In this document: positions 22,497-35,708 of the stretch, one piece after another
How positions within the stretch are numbered: position 1 is the stretch's first letter
How the letters are laid out: every line of letters begins with the position of its first letter
NCBI RefSeq assembly: GCF_003573695.1
Contig: NC_039360.1
Location: forward strand, 119,312,336-119,376,335
DNA: 64,000 nt
Origin: Papaver somniferum
Taxonomy: Eukaryota; Streptophyta; Magnoliopsida; Ranunculales; Papaveraceae
Direction: 5' to 3'
Position numbers and translations under genes: made by a program
The notes under the pieces: generated by a model
What the model saw: only the letters and a program-made list of their open reading frames with translations
Told to the model about the DNA's origin: nothing
Database searches by the model: none

Positions 22497-23368
22497 CAAG
22501 CATACTAAAATTCATATAAAGTGACAGAGATCTACTCAGATAGTTGCACTATGGACATCATATTCGGAGTCAAACTAATCATATGGATAGAAAAAGGAGA
22601 TGGAAATACAAAAATGTAGATGGTTTTGATGTTAACCAAATGATCGACGTTTCACATATCTGTCTGAAGGCCACTGCCAGAATGAACCTATCCTAATGGA
22701 CTGAGATACCGGTCTGACTAATATCAACACAACTGGCATATACAAGGGAACCAGTGGTCAATAACTTAAATCTAGATCAACAAACTGGCAAATACAAGGG
22801 AACCAGCAGTTGACTAAACAGAACAATAACCATTTTTTTTTAGCTTAACGACATGAATAGATCTTTTTGATCCAAGCGCATGCTTCTTGTCAGCAGATTA
22901 CACGATAGTTCCCACGGGTCCTGCATTCCACGCTTGCTTAGGCGACGGAAACAGGGAGAACACACGCATATTGCTATCCAAGTGTTAATACTTATTCCGA
23001 TTGGTCTAACTGGTCCGGTCTTTTTTTTTTTTTTAGTAACTCAGTCATTCTAATTCACCATAGCAGTGGTAACAACTTGAATCGTGTGCCCCACCTAATC
23101 ACTTAGAGAAACATATGTTTAAAATGAAAAAATAAAATGAAAAAAAGAAATGAAAAGGACTCAACGAGATATGGTGCAACTATCATGTTATTTCTAACAC
23201 CTGAGCTCTGTGCTTTTATGAATAGACTCTATAGATGTTTCCATCTAATCAGATTGGTTCCTCAACTCCTACAACCAAGATGCTTCCATCCACTTAGATT
23301 AGTTAGTGTCATCCTGAATACGCATAAATTTCTAGGCTCTGGAGTTTATTAATTATGCAACTAAAAAG
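22497..23368 (-). repeat. Y spacer copy 2, truncated
   Basis: Matches the last 870 bases of spacer copy 1 and ends in the same AACTAAAAAG/TTGTGAAG junction. Confidence 0.8.
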
Positions 23369-24810
23369 TTGTGAAGATTAAATTTAAAGATTTAATAAAA
23401 TTATATACAAAATTATTAACAATGGGTGCGAGAGGTAACCAAGACACTAGATTCCACTATTATGTAAAATTGAATGATAAATATTTCAAAACCCTATTCA
23501 ATTCTTAAGTCATCTTTTATCTTTAATTCACTATCAATCATACAGATTCTCAAAAATTATTTGTAAACCTTAAGCATAGATTATCAAGAGATTAAACCAT
23601 GCATAACCTATCAAACTGAATAACAAATAATTAAGACAATCATTCAAACAATTTAAAACTCTGCAAAAGCAGCGATTAGGTGAATTATATAATTAAATGA
23701 AATAGTTACCCATTTATGTTGCGTGAATAGCTTCCTCCATTGCCTTGGTTACGAGGGAATTAGCTCATCATAGTATAAATGCTCTCAAAATAATTTATTA
23801 TGGCTCAAAAATGGTTTACAAATGATGAGAAGAAGAGAAAATGGTGTAAACAGCTAATGTGCGGCCCACAGGAAGCGTCACACAAGAACAATACATATTA
23901 AATGTTGTAGTCTTTGGGAAACTACGACCCACAATCCACTGTCGCTGTCACTGTTGAAGAACGACAGTCTCTTACAGTCTATTGTTCTTCGTGTTCATCT
24001 TCATGCAGCAGCAGAAACAGAGTTTTGTTAAACTCTGATTTCGTCTTCTCTAGCTCTCCCTAGCTCCCAAAACTCTCGACACCTTTCCCAAATTTTTTTC
24101 CTTGTATTAATAGTGAATTGGAGCAAAAAATCCCACCATTGATTGCATATATTCTCCATTTAATCCAAATATTCTCGGCTGCCAATAATAACGAAAATTT
24201 CCATTTTTAATCCCTTGCACGCGTTAACTTTGATCATGCACGCTCCCAAATGTCTTCTCCACGCCTCAACACTCTTCCAGCGCTAGTAGGACTCTTCCAT
24301 ACACACAAGAACTCCATTTTTGCTCGTGTTACAGTGCACGTGCTCTGTTTGGGCTCAAGGATCATCATGCGTTTTCCAGCCACTTCTGATCGAACCCACT
24401 GCCCATAATGTGTTCCTCATGCCATATCACATCTTACTACCAAGTTTGAGCGATTGAATCTCCCTAAAACACCTTCATTTTGTTGATTGAAACTCTAACA
24501 GTTGAGAACTTCATTTCCCGCCAAAACAAAAAGTTTTTGAATTTAAAGAGATGAAGTGCCCCTAATCGTCTGTGGAGTGTAAATAGCAAATACCCAACGG
24601 AGGTGCCCCTTAGTAATTGGGTTGCCCCTTAACCAAAATGAGAGTCCGAATAACAAATGTCCTCCAGGGATGCCCCGCATAATTTTTCGAGCAGATCTTT
24701 CCATAAATGTTTATTTCCTAAAAATACATAAAAACACAATATTAGTACAAAAATAGAGTTCCAACAATACGGTCATTGAGGACAAATTAGACACAAAAAT
24801 ATGTATATCA
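23369..24810 (-). repeat. Y LTR copy 3, lacking the U5 end
   Basis: 1442 bp, TTGTGAAG to ATATCA. It serves as the 3' LTR directly next to the coding unit. It is more diverged than copies 5-7. Confidence 0.85.
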
Positions 24811-26167
24811 AATACCCCTAAACTTATTATTTGCTAGTCCTCGAGCAAATCTAATTTAAATAAAATGACTACACTTAGCACGTGTAGTAAGCCGTTAAAC
24901 CACTAGGTGGCCCTAGTGGCGGAGTGTTGTCTCCGGAGGGTTTACCAGAGGTGTACCCACAAAACCTTTACTCCAGACCCTAGCTATCTACAACGAACCT
25001 TGGAAGGCACTAAAGAATCTCCTTGGTTGACTTACAATCACTGACTACAGGAGGAAGTACCCTGATGCGAAATTCCAATTGTTGTACACGAGTTTACACT
25101 CAAGCATACTAAAATTCATATAAAGTGACAGAGCTCTACTTAGATAGTTGCACTATGGACATCATATTCGGAGTCAAACTAATCATTTGGATAAAAAAAG
25201 AAGATGGAAATAGAAAAATGTAGATGGTTTTGATGTTAACCAAATGATCGACGTTTAACATATCTGTCTGAAGGCCACTGCCAGAATGAACCTATCCTAA
25301 TGGACTGAGATACCGGTCTGACTAATATCAACACAACTGGCATATACAAGGGAACCAGTGGTCAATAACTTAAATCTAGATCAACAAACTGGCAAATACA
25401 AGGGAACCAGCAGTTGACTAAACAGAACAATAACCTTTTTTTTTTAACTTAACGGCATGAATAGATCTTTTTGATCCAAGCGCATGCTTCTTGTCAGCAG
25501 ATTACACGATAGTTCCCACAGGTCTTGCATTCCACGCGCTCTTAGTCGACGGAAACAGGGAGAACACACGCATATTGTTATCCAAGTGTTAATACTTATT
25601 CCGATTGGTCTAACTGGTCCGGTCTTCTTTTTTTTTTAGTTACTCAGTCACTCTAATTCACCCTAGCAGTGGTAACAACTTGAATCGTGTGCCCCACCTA
25701 ATCACTTAGAGAAACATAGTTTAAAATGAAAAAATAAAATGAAAAAAAGAAATGAAAAGGACTCAACGAGATATGGTGCAATTATCATGTTATTTCTAAC
25801 ACTTGAGCTCTGTGATTTTATGAATAGACTCTATAGATGTTTCCATCTAATCAGATTGGTTCCTCAACTCCTACAACCAAGATGCTTCCATCCACTTAGA
25901 TTAGTTAGTGCCATCCTGAATACGCATAAATTTCTAGGCTCTGGAGTTTATTAATTATGCAACTAAAAAGTTTCTCCCATACCCCCAAACTTAAACCTAA
26001 CATTGTCCTCAATGTTCTAAAGATAAAATTAAAAAAATGAACAAGGAGAAACTGTTACCAATGAAGCAAAAGAGATAAGGAAAGATATTACCATGTCGCA
26101 TGAATATTGGGTTACCTCCCAAGAAGTGCTAAGTTTAAAGTCTTCAGCCAGAATAAGCAGGGATTAG
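24811..26167 (-). repeat. Y 3'-UTR of the coding unit
   Basis: The spacer sequence in its original context: polypurine-tract complement at 24811, AACTAAAAAG at 25961-25970, then uninterrupted passage (TTTCTCCCATACCCCCAAAC..) to the stop of the coding frame. This shows that the spacers of the array derive from the 3' untranslated part of the element. Confidence 0.78.
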
Positions 26168-26977
26168 TCACCACGTAGAATCATATAGAAGTAGTCGGAA
26201 TAACTGTGGGTCATCTGGATCAAAAAGTATTACCCACAAGAAGAGGAAACTGCAACAGACCAAAAAGATGCCGAACATTCCCTTGTTTAAGACAACTACA
26301 TCTAGTTGTGGTTCAGGTTCAGGCTCTATAAAAGGGTCTAAATAAAAGGTTTTCATCGGTTGGATTTCCTCAAAGCTAAGATCCGGTTCAGGTATTAAAG
26401 TCTGGAAAAACTCAACTAAGAACTTATAAGCACATAACAACAACCTGAATAATTGAGGATCTTCTAAGTCAATTAGATTTGACTCACACAGCTGACCACA
26501 ATGAAAGAGGTGTTCTTCCTTAAGAAAATGTGTCGACCCTAATATCCTAAAGTGATTAGGTTTAGTCTCAAAACTTAATAACCGACACATCTTAAAATCA
26601 AAAGTTCCCACAATTGGAAGAAAACTATTTGGTGGAAAAACAAAGTCAATATGGATATCATAGCCTTGGAAAACCACATCAACCAGAGGATGGGTTTCTA
26701 ACAACTGAGCTTCTTTCTGGACATCATTAGGTTCGGGAAAACGTGTATGAAGATAATCTTGTAAGATGGTTGAGGCACAAATGTCAAGTCCTACAGGAGG
26801 GTACTTTCTAAGAGTTAAAGCACACGGAGAATGATAATCACCCCCAAACTTAGAGTTTTCTGTGTCTCTAGAAAGACTAGTCACAACTTCCCTAATTTCT
26901 AGGTCATCAGATTCCTGGAAATGGTCAATAGATTCTTCTAAGTTGGGTTCATCCTCACTCATTTCTACGAGTTTCAT
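26168..26977 (-). pseudogene. Y protein, C-terminal half (frameshifted)
   Basis: A 269-codon frame matching the C-terminal half of the 573-codon frame at 61463-63184. An acidic stretch (MSEDE..EESIDHF) leads to a central block ending in ..FVFPPNSFLPIVGTFDFKMCRLLSF. Then come ..DPQLFRLLLCAYKFLVEFFQTLIPEPD, a PEPEPQ linker, a strongly hydrophobic segment (GIFLVCCSFLFLWVILF) near the end, and a second DPQLFRLLLYD. The hydrophobic run is long enough for one membrane helix. I know of no assigned domain. It belongs to the same protein as 26955-28049; one extra A near 26970 shifts the frame. Envelope-like or gag-associated roles are possible, and neither is shown. Confidence 0.6.
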
Positions 26978-28049
26978 CTTCTAAGACTAGTGTTTCTAAA
27001 TCGCTAGATTCTAAAACAGTATTCTCAGGGTAAACTCTTTCCTCTAAACCATCATCACAATCATATAAAGGATTATCAGAGAAAGGCTCATAAACTAAGG
27101 TTTTAATCATAGTTACCTCCTCCGATTCACTGATAGGCACATCAAATAATGGATTATCCAACATACTGCAGGCTAAAGGATCATGAACTACATCGTCTAA
27201 AACGGTGGTATCTCTAGTCAAATCCACATCCTTTTGAATAGGTGAATAATTATTAAAATTATTTGGATTTGTATTAGAAACAACACTATCATTATAAAGC
27301 TCAATCGGAGTAACAAATTCCTGATCACTATGCCTACATATTTCATGTTCTTCATCAATACTATCCTCATCATAATCATCACTATAATAACATGAAAATG
27401 ATCGAACCTTATCAAAACAAGTAGTGTTACCAATTCTAACCTCGTCCTCTAAATTAGGCAAATATTCACTATTGATATCAAGGGTAGAATTAGAAACCCT
27501 ATTTTGGAAATTTAGATTATTTCGAGCAGCATTAGCCAACTGTTCATTTTCTGCCTCTAGACGTGCCTGAATTTCACTGAGCATAACACTTATACGTTCA
27601 CCACTCTCGTTTATCATCTCAGAATATCGTGTACACTCTTCTTTTGAACTATTCATTGCAACTAAACGTTTATACGTCCTTTCAATCCGTTGTTGGGTCT
27701 CTTCTAGAGATGGAACAGGTTCAGAAATATCATAATCAGGACTAGTTTCCAAAAACGAGTAACCAGTACTACAGTGTTCCTGATTTTCTTGCTCGTAAGA
27801 CCAATTCGCGTGTGGATAGTAATTGGGCTCACCATGGTATGAACCATAACCTTGAAAAGGTTGGCGTTCCCAACTACTATTCCCACCATGGTCATAAAAC
27901 TGATGATGTCCATATTCAAATTCAGGTCGATACTCATTGTATTGGCTTCTATCATACCAGTTCGACATTCTTAATTGCAAGGGAATTCTACACAACCACA
28001 AACAAGGCCGACTCGACTCTACCAAAACAAACCTAAAGATTTCTAGCAA
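26955..28049 (-). pseudogene. Y protein, N-terminal half
   Basis: Likely starts at the ATG at 27966-27968 (MSNWYDRS..), since Y2 is homologous from there; the open frame extends to 28049 without similarity. The N-terminus is Tyr/His/Gly-rich (..QPFQGYGSYHGEPNYYPHA), followed by a helical coiled-coil-like segment (ETQQRIERTYKRL..) and an acidic region rich in Asp/Glu/Ser. It ends at a TGA caused by a one-base shift relative to Y2, just where the C-terminal half begins. It is the first frame after the PBS and leader, the position of gag in ordinary elements. There is no zinc knuckle and no gag-core motif. Confidence 0.6.
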
Positions 28050-29004
28050 ACAAAAAGCATGATGGCTTCACTTAGATTGTTTTCTAGACCAGCTTCTATT
28101 CCTTCGAAAAGGAATTCGTTACAATTTGAGCACACCCCTATGGAATCAATCCGAGCTAATGTAAGTTGAATCGAGGCGATGGAAGCTTAGTAGAGCTTTG
28201 ATACCCAAGGCCTCATCGCATTAGAAGGCGGCGCAGTCACGCATTCAACTCACAGAAACCATCATGAACTTTGAAGTGTGCTTAAAGAGGAACCAATATT
28301 TTTCGAACGAGTTTCCTATTAAGCTCGTTACCCTATCGGTCTCGTTCTATTCCAAATTTTAAAGCTTGGGTTCGCGTTAGGTTTCGTTTTCCTAAGGCGA
28401 GCAAGAAGGGAGCGGTGATGAAATCCGAACCCTTATCTTGTATTGGCCAGGCCTTGTCCTTTACTAGGAATTTAAAAACAGTCCAAATTGGTCCTCAATC
28501 AATGAATCACCTGAAGGAATACAGTAAACCCGCTGACACGAGATTCGCGAGTGTTTCGATGGACTTACCTCCCGTACCAGACGGGGGATGAACCGTTGAA
28601 GTCGACTCGGGCTACGACTCCTATGTCATGTACGAACCCGAGGGGCCGATACGATATAGTAATCGTCGTCCTTCCCTGCACACAGTTTATATAAAAAAAT
28701 TTTTTTAATAATACCCTTCCGTAGGGTTAAAAAAAGAATAAAGTCCAATTGTCCAGAATAAAGTCCAAATAAAAAGTCCAAAAATTACAAAAATTATGAA
28801 AAATAAAGCCTATTTACAAATCCTAAAAAAAAACTTATGTCTTTTTTTTTCTTTTCTTTTAGCTTTTAGCTTTAAGCTTTTTGTTCCCAAGTCCTTAGTA
28901 TTCCACTTCGAACCTGTAAATCAAAGACACAAAAAGAAACGTAAAAAGAAACAAATAATAGTAAAAAAAATAGTAAAAACCTAAAAATTCTACCTAAGCA
29001 CAAA
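28050..29004 (-). other. Y leader (untranslated region before the ORF)
   Basis: No gene. The part nearest the PBS (about 28430-28690) is strikingly similar to 63705-63960 in Y2, including GTTGAAGTCGACTCGGG, CACGACTCCTATGTCATG-like text and ACGAACCCGAGGGGCCGA. It is followed by A/T-rich tracts. Such conserved leaders often hold dimerisation and packaging signals; here that is inference. Confidence 0.6.
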
Positions 29005-29022
29005 TCCGCGTCGGCGGCGCCA
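29005..29022 (-). other. Y primer binding site
   Basis: The minus strand reads TGGCGCCGCCGACGCGGA, 3 bases from the LTR at 29026. It has the TGGCGCC start common to gypsy primer sites. It is the only PBS in the 21.6-kb array, which shows that only one unit is a complete element. Confidence 0.75.
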
Positions 29023-29025
29023 AAA

Positions 29026-30514
29026 TGATTAATGATTTTTCGTGGGTTGTAGTAATGAGGTTCAAACTCTCGGACTTGTGAAGATTAAATTTAAAGATTT
29101 AATAAAATTATATACAAAATTATTAACAATGGGTGCGAGAGGTAACCAAGACACTAGATTCCACTATTATGCAAAATTGAATGATAAATATTTCAAAACC
29201 CTATTCAATTCTTAAGTCCTCTTTTATCTTTAATTCACTATCAATCATACAGATTCTCAAACATTATTGTAAACCTTAAGCATAGATTATCAAGAGATTA
29301 AACCAAGCATAACCTATCAAACTGAATAACAAATAATTAAGACAATCATTCAAACAATTTAAAACTCTGCACACGATTAGGTGAATTATATAATTAAATG
29401 AAATAGTTACCCATTTATGTTGCGTGAATAGCTTCCTCCATTGCCTTGGTTACGAGGGAATTAGCTCATCATAGTATAAACGCTCTCAAAATAATTTATT
29501 ATGGCTCAAAAATGGTTTACAAATGATGAGAAGAAGAGAAAATGGTGTAAACAGCTAATGTGCGACCCACAGGAAGCGTCACACAAGAACGATACATATG
29601 AAATTCTGTAGTCTTTGGGAAACTACGACCCACAATCCACTGTCGCTGTCACTGTTGAAGAACGACAGTCTCTTACAGTCTATTGTTCTTCGTGTTCATC
29701 TTCATGCAGCAGCAGAAACGGAGTTTTGTTAAAATCTGATTTCGTCTTCTCTAGCTCTCCCTAGATCCCAAAACTCTCGACACCTTTCCCAAACTGTTTT
29801 GCCTTGTATTTATAGTGAATTGGAGCCAAAAATCCGACCATTGATTGCATATATTCTCCATTTAATCCAAATATTCTCGGCTGCCAATAATAACTAAAAT
29901 TTCCATTTTTAATCCCATGCACGCGTTAACTTTGATCCTGCACGCTCCCAAATGTCTTCTCTACGCCTCAACACTCTTCCAACGCTAGTAGGACTCTTCC
30001 ATGCACACAAGAACTCCATTTTTTCTCGTGTTACAGTGCACGTGCTCTGTTTTGGGCTCAAGGATCATCACGCGTTTTCCAGCCACTTCTTATCGAACCC
30101 ACTGCCCATAATGTGTTCCTCATGCCATATCACATCTTCCTGCCAAGTTTGAGCGATTGAATCTCCCTAAAACACCTTCATTTTGTTGATTGAAACTCTA
30201 ACAGTTGAGAACTTCATTTCCCGCCAAAACAAAAAGTTTTTGAATTTAAAGAGATGAAGTGCCCCTAATCGTCTGTGGAGTGTAAATAGAAAATTCCCAA
30301 CGGAGGTGCCCCTTAGTAATTGGGTTGCCCCTTAACCAAAATGAGAGTCCGAATAACAAATGTCCTCCAGGGATGCCCCGCATAATTTTTCGAGCAGATC
30401 TTTCCAAAAATGTTTATTTGCTAAAAATACATAAAAACACAATATTAGTACAAAAATTAGAGTCCGAACAGTACGGACATTGAGGACAAATTAGACACAA
30501 AAATGTGTCTATCA
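29026..30514 (-). repeat. Y LTR copy 4, full length (true 5' LTR)
   Basis: 1489 bp, TGATTAATG to GTCTATCA, adjoining the PBS. Minus-strand TATA box at 29807-29814. Very similar to copy 1. On its outer side it continues into another spacer rather than into flanking DNA. Confidence 0.88.
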
Positions 30515-31666
30515 AATACCCCCAAACTTATTATTTGCTAGTCATCGAGCAAATCTAATCTAAAATAAAATGACTACACTTAGCACGTGCAGTAAGCCGT
30601 TAAACCACTAGGTGGCCCTAGTGGCGGAGGGTTGTCTACCAGAGGTGTACCCACAAAACCTTTACTCCAGACCCTAGCTATCTACAACGAACCTTGGAAG
30701 GCACTAAAGAATCTCCTTGGTTGGCTTACAATCACTGACTACAGGAGGAAGTACCCTGATGCGAAATTCCAATTATTGTACACGAGTTTACACTCAAGCA
30801 TACTAAAATTCATATAAAGTGACAGAGCTCTACTCAGATAGTTGCACTATGGACATCATATTCGGAGTCAAACTAATCATACGGATAGAAAAAGGAGATG
30901 GAAATAGAAAAATGTAGATGGTTTTGATGTTAACCAAATGATCGACGTTTCACATATCTGTCTGAAGGCCACTGCCAGAATGAACCTATCCTAATGGACT
31001 GAGATACCGGTCTGACTAATATCAACACAACTGGCATATACAAGGGAACCAGTGGTCAATAACTCAAATCTAGATCAACAAACTGGCAAATACAAGGGAA
31101 CCAGCAGTTGACTAAACAGAACAATAACCATTTTTTTTTAACTTAACGGCATGAATAGATCTTTTTGATCCAAGCGCATTCTTCTTGTCAGCAGATTACA
31201 CGATAGTTCCCACGGGTCCTGTATTCCACGCTTGCTTAGGCTACGGAAACAGGGAGAACACACGCATATTGCTATCCAAGTGTTAATACTTATTCCGATT
31301 GGTCTAACTGGTGCGGTCTTTTTTTTTTTTTTTAGTAACTCAGTCACTCTAATTCACCCTAACAATGGTAACAACTTGAATCGTGTGCCCCACCTAATCA
31401 CTTAGAGAAACATAGTTTAAAATGAAAAAATAAAATGAAAAAAAGAAATGAAAAGGACTCAACGAGATATGGTGCAACTATCATGTTATTTCTAACACCT
31501 GAGCTCTGTGCTTTTATGAATAGACTCTATAGATGTTTCCATCTAATCAGATTGGTTCCTCAATTCCTACAACCAAGATGCTTCCATCCACTTAGATTAG
31601 TTAATGCCATCCTGAATACGCATAAATTTCTAGGCTCTGGAGTTTATTAATTATGCAACTAAAAAG
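30515..31666 (-). repeat. Y spacer copy 4
   Basis: Complete spacer, polypurine-tract complement to AACTAAAAAG, nearly identical to the copies at 33112 and 35709. Confidence 0.82.
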
Positions 31667-33111
31667 TTGTGAAGATTAAATTTAAAAATTTAATAAAATT
31701 ATATACAAAATTATTAACAATGGGTGCGAGAGGTAACCAAGACACTAGATTCCACTAATATGCAAAATTGAATGATAAATATTTCAAAACTCTATTCAAT
31801 TCTTAAGTCCTCTTTTATCTTTAATTAACTATCAATCATACAGATTCTCAAACATTATTTGTAAACCTTAAGCATAGATTATCAAGAGATTAAACCATGC
31901 ATAACCTATCAAACTGAATAACAAATAATTAAGACAATCATTCAAACAATTTAAAACTCTGCAAAAGCAGCGGTTAGGTGAATTATATAATTAAATGAAA
32001 TAGTTACACATTTATGTTGCGTGAATAGCTTCCTCCATTGCCGTGGTTACGAGGGAATTAGATCATCATAGTATAAATGCTCTCAAAATAATTTATTATG
32101 GCTCAAAAATGGTTTACAAATGATGAGAAGAAGAGAAAATGGTGTAAACAGCTAATGTGCGGCCCACAGGAAGCGTCACACAAGAACGATACATATGAAA
32201 TGTTGTAGTCTTTGGGAAACTACGACCCACAATCCACTGTCGATGTCACTGTTGAAGCACGACAGTCTCTTACAGTCTATTATTCTTTGTGTTCATCTTC
32301 ATGCAGCAGCAGAAACAGAGTTTTGTTAAACTCTGATTTCGTCTTCTCTAGCTCTCCCTATCTCCCAAAACTCTCGACACCTTTCCCAAACTGTTTTGCC
32401 TTGTATTTATAGTGAATTGGAGCAAAAAATCCGACCATTGATTGCATATATTCTCCATTTAATCCAAATATTCTCGGCTGCCAATAATAACGAAAATTTC
32501 CATTTTTAATCCCATGCACGCGTTAATTTTGATCTTGCACGCTCCCAAATGTCTTCTCCACGCCTCAACACTCTTCCAACGCTAGTAGGACTCTTCCATG
32601 CACACAAGAACTCCATTTTTGCTCGTGTTACAGTGCACGTGCTCTGTTTTGGGCTCAAGGGTCATCACGCGTTTTCCATCCACTTCTGATCGAACCCATT
32701 GCCCATAATGTGTTCCTCATGCCATATCACATCTTCCTACCAAGTTTGAGCGATTGAATCTCCCTAAAACACCTTCATTTTGTTGATTGAAACTCTAACA
32801 GTTGAGAACTTCATTTCCCGCCAAAACAAAAAGTTTTTGAATTTAAAGAGATGAAGTGCCCCTAATCGTCTGTGGAGTGTAAATAGAAAATTCCCAACGG
32901 AGGTGCCCCTTAGTAATTGGGTTGCCCCTTAACCAAAATGAGAGTCCGAATAACAAATGTCCTCCAGGGATGCCCCGCATAATTTTTCGAGCAGATCTTT
33001 CCAAAAATGTTTATTTGCTAAAAATACATAAAAACACAATATTAGTACAAAAATTAGAGTCCGAACAGTACGGACATTGAGGACAAATTAGACACAAAAA
33101 TGTGTCTATCA
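31667..33111 (-). repeat. Y LTR copy 5, lacking the U5 end
   Basis: 1445 bp; indistinguishable by eye from copy 6, which lies exactly 2597 bp further on. Confidence 0.86.
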
Positions 33112-34263
33112 AATACCCCCAAACTTATTATTTGCTAGTCATCGAGCAAATCTAATCTAAAATAAAATGACTACACTTAGCACGTGCAGTAAGCCGTTAA
33201 ACCACTAGGTGGCCCTAGTGGCGGAGGGTTGTCTACCAGAGGTGTACCCACAAAACCTTTACTCCAGACCCTAGCTATCTACAACGAACCTTGGAAGGCA
33301 CTAAAGAATCTCCTTGGTTGGCTTACAATCACTGACTACAGGAGGAAGTACCCTGATGCGAAATTCCAATTATTGTACACGAGTTTACACTCAAGCATAC
33401 TAAAATTCATATAAAGTGACAGAGCTCTACTCAGATAGTTGCACTATGGACATCATATTCGGAGTCAAACTAATCATACGGATAGAAAAAGGAGATGGAA
33501 ATAGAAAAATGTAGATGGTTTTGATGTTAACCAAATGATCGACGTTTCACATATCTGTCTGAAGGCCACTGCCAGAATGAACCTATCCTAATGGACTGAG
33601 ATACCGGTCTGACTAATATCAACACAACTGGCATATACAAGGGAACCAGTGGTCAATAACTCAAATCTAGATCAACAAACTGGCAAATACAAGGGAACCA
33701 GCAGTTGACTAAACAGAACAATAACCATTTTTTTTTAACTTAACGGCATGAATAGATCTTTTTGATCCAAGCGCATTCTTCTTGTCAGCAGATTACACGA
33801 TAGTTCCCACGGGTCCTGTATTCCACGCTTGCTTAGGCTACGGAAACAGGGAGAACACACGCATATTGCTATCCAAGTGTTAATACTTATTCCGATTGGT
33901 CTAACTGGTGCGGTCTTTTTTTTTTTTTTTAGTAACTCAGTCACTCTAATTCACCCTAACAATGGTAACAACTTGAATCGTGTGCCCCACCTAATCACTT
34001 AGAGAAACATAGTTTAAAATGAAAAAATAAAATGAAAAAAAGAAATGAAAAGGACTCAACGAGATATGGTGCAACTATCATGTTATTTCTAACACCTGAG
34101 CTCTGTGCTTTTATGAATAGACTCTATAGATGTTTCCATCTAATCAGATTGGTTCCTCAATTCCTACAACCAAGATGCTTCCATCCACTTAGATTAGTTA
34201 ATGCCATCCTGAATACGCATAAATTTCTAGGCTCTGGAGTTTATTAATTATGCAACTAAAAAG
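33112..34263 (-). repeat. Y spacer copy 5
   Basis: 1152 bp; virtually identical to spacer copy 4. Confidence 0.82.
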
Positions 34264-35708
34264 TTGTGAAGATTAAATTTAAAAATTTAATAAAATTATA
34301 TACAAAATTATTAACAATGGGTGCGAGAGGTAACCAAGACACTAGATTCCACTAATATGCAAAATTGAATGATAAATATTTCAAAACTCTATTCAATTCT
34401 TAAGTCCTCTTTTATCTTTAATTAACTATCAATCATACAGATTCTCAAACATTATTTGTAAACCTTAAGCATAGATTATCAAGAGATTAAACCATGCATA
34501 ACCTATCAAACTGAATAACAAATAATTAAGACAATCATTCAAACAATTTAAAACTCTGCAAAAGCAGCGGTTAGGTGAATTATATAATTAAATGAAATAG
34601 TTACACATTTATGTTGCGTGAATAGCTTCCTCCATTGCCGTGGTTACGAGGGAATTAGATCATCATAGTATAAATGCTCTCAAAATAATTTATTATGGCT
34701 CAAAAATGGTTTACAAATGATGAGAAGAAGAGAAAATGGTGTAAACAGCTAATGTGCGGCCCACAGGAAGCGTCACACAAGAACGATACATATGAAATGT
34801 TGTAGTCTTTGGGAAACTACGACCCACAATCCACTGTCGATGTCACTGTTGAAGCACGACAGTCTCTTACAGTCTATTATTCTTTGTGTTCATCTTCATG
34901 CAGCAGCAGAAACAGAGTTTTGTTAAACTCTGATTTCGTCTTCTCTAGCTCTCCCTATCTCCCAAAACTCTCGACACCTTTCCCAAACTGTTTTGCCTTG
35001 TATTTATAGTGAATTGGAGCAAAAAATCCGACCATTGATTGCATATATTCTCCATTTAATCCAAATATTCTCGGCTGCCAATAATAACGAAAATTTCCAT
35101 TTTTAATCCCATGCACGCGTTAATTTTGATCTTGCACGCTCCCAAATGTCTTCTCCACGCCTCAACACTCTTCCAACGCTAGTAGGACTCTTCCATGCAC
35201 ACAAGAACTCCATTTTTGCTCGTGTTACAGTGCACGTGCTCTGTTTTGGGCTCAAGGGTCATCACGCGTTTTCCATCCACTTCTGATCGAACCCATTGCC
35301 CATAATGTGTTCCTCATGCCATATCACATCTTCCTACCAAGTTTGAGCGATTGAATCTCCCTAAAACACCTTCATTTTGTTGATTGAAACTCTAACAGTT
35401 GAGAACTTCATTTCCCGCCAAAACAAAAAGTTTTTGAATTTAAAGAGATGAAGTGCCCCTAATCGTCTGTGGAGTGTAAATAGAAAATTCCCAACGGAGG
35501 TGCCCCTTAGTAATTGGGTTGCCCCTTAACCAAAATGAGAGTCCGAATAACAAATGTCCTCCAGGGATGCCCCGCATAATTTTTCGAGCAGATCTTTCCA
35601 AAAATGTTTATTTGCTAAAAATACATAAAAACACAATATTAGTACAAAAATTAGAGTCCGAACAGTACGGACATTGAGGACAAATTAGACACAAAAATGT
35701 GTCTATCA
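34264..35708 (-). repeat. Y LTR copy 6, lacking the U5 end
   Basis: 1445 bp, same length and junctions as copies 5 and 8. Confidence 0.86.

Noticed and set aside
28060..28700. Possible structural RNA or rRNA fragment in the Y leader
   Set aside because: No similarity to rRNA landmarks that I can recognise; conservation with Y2 fits a retroelement leader.
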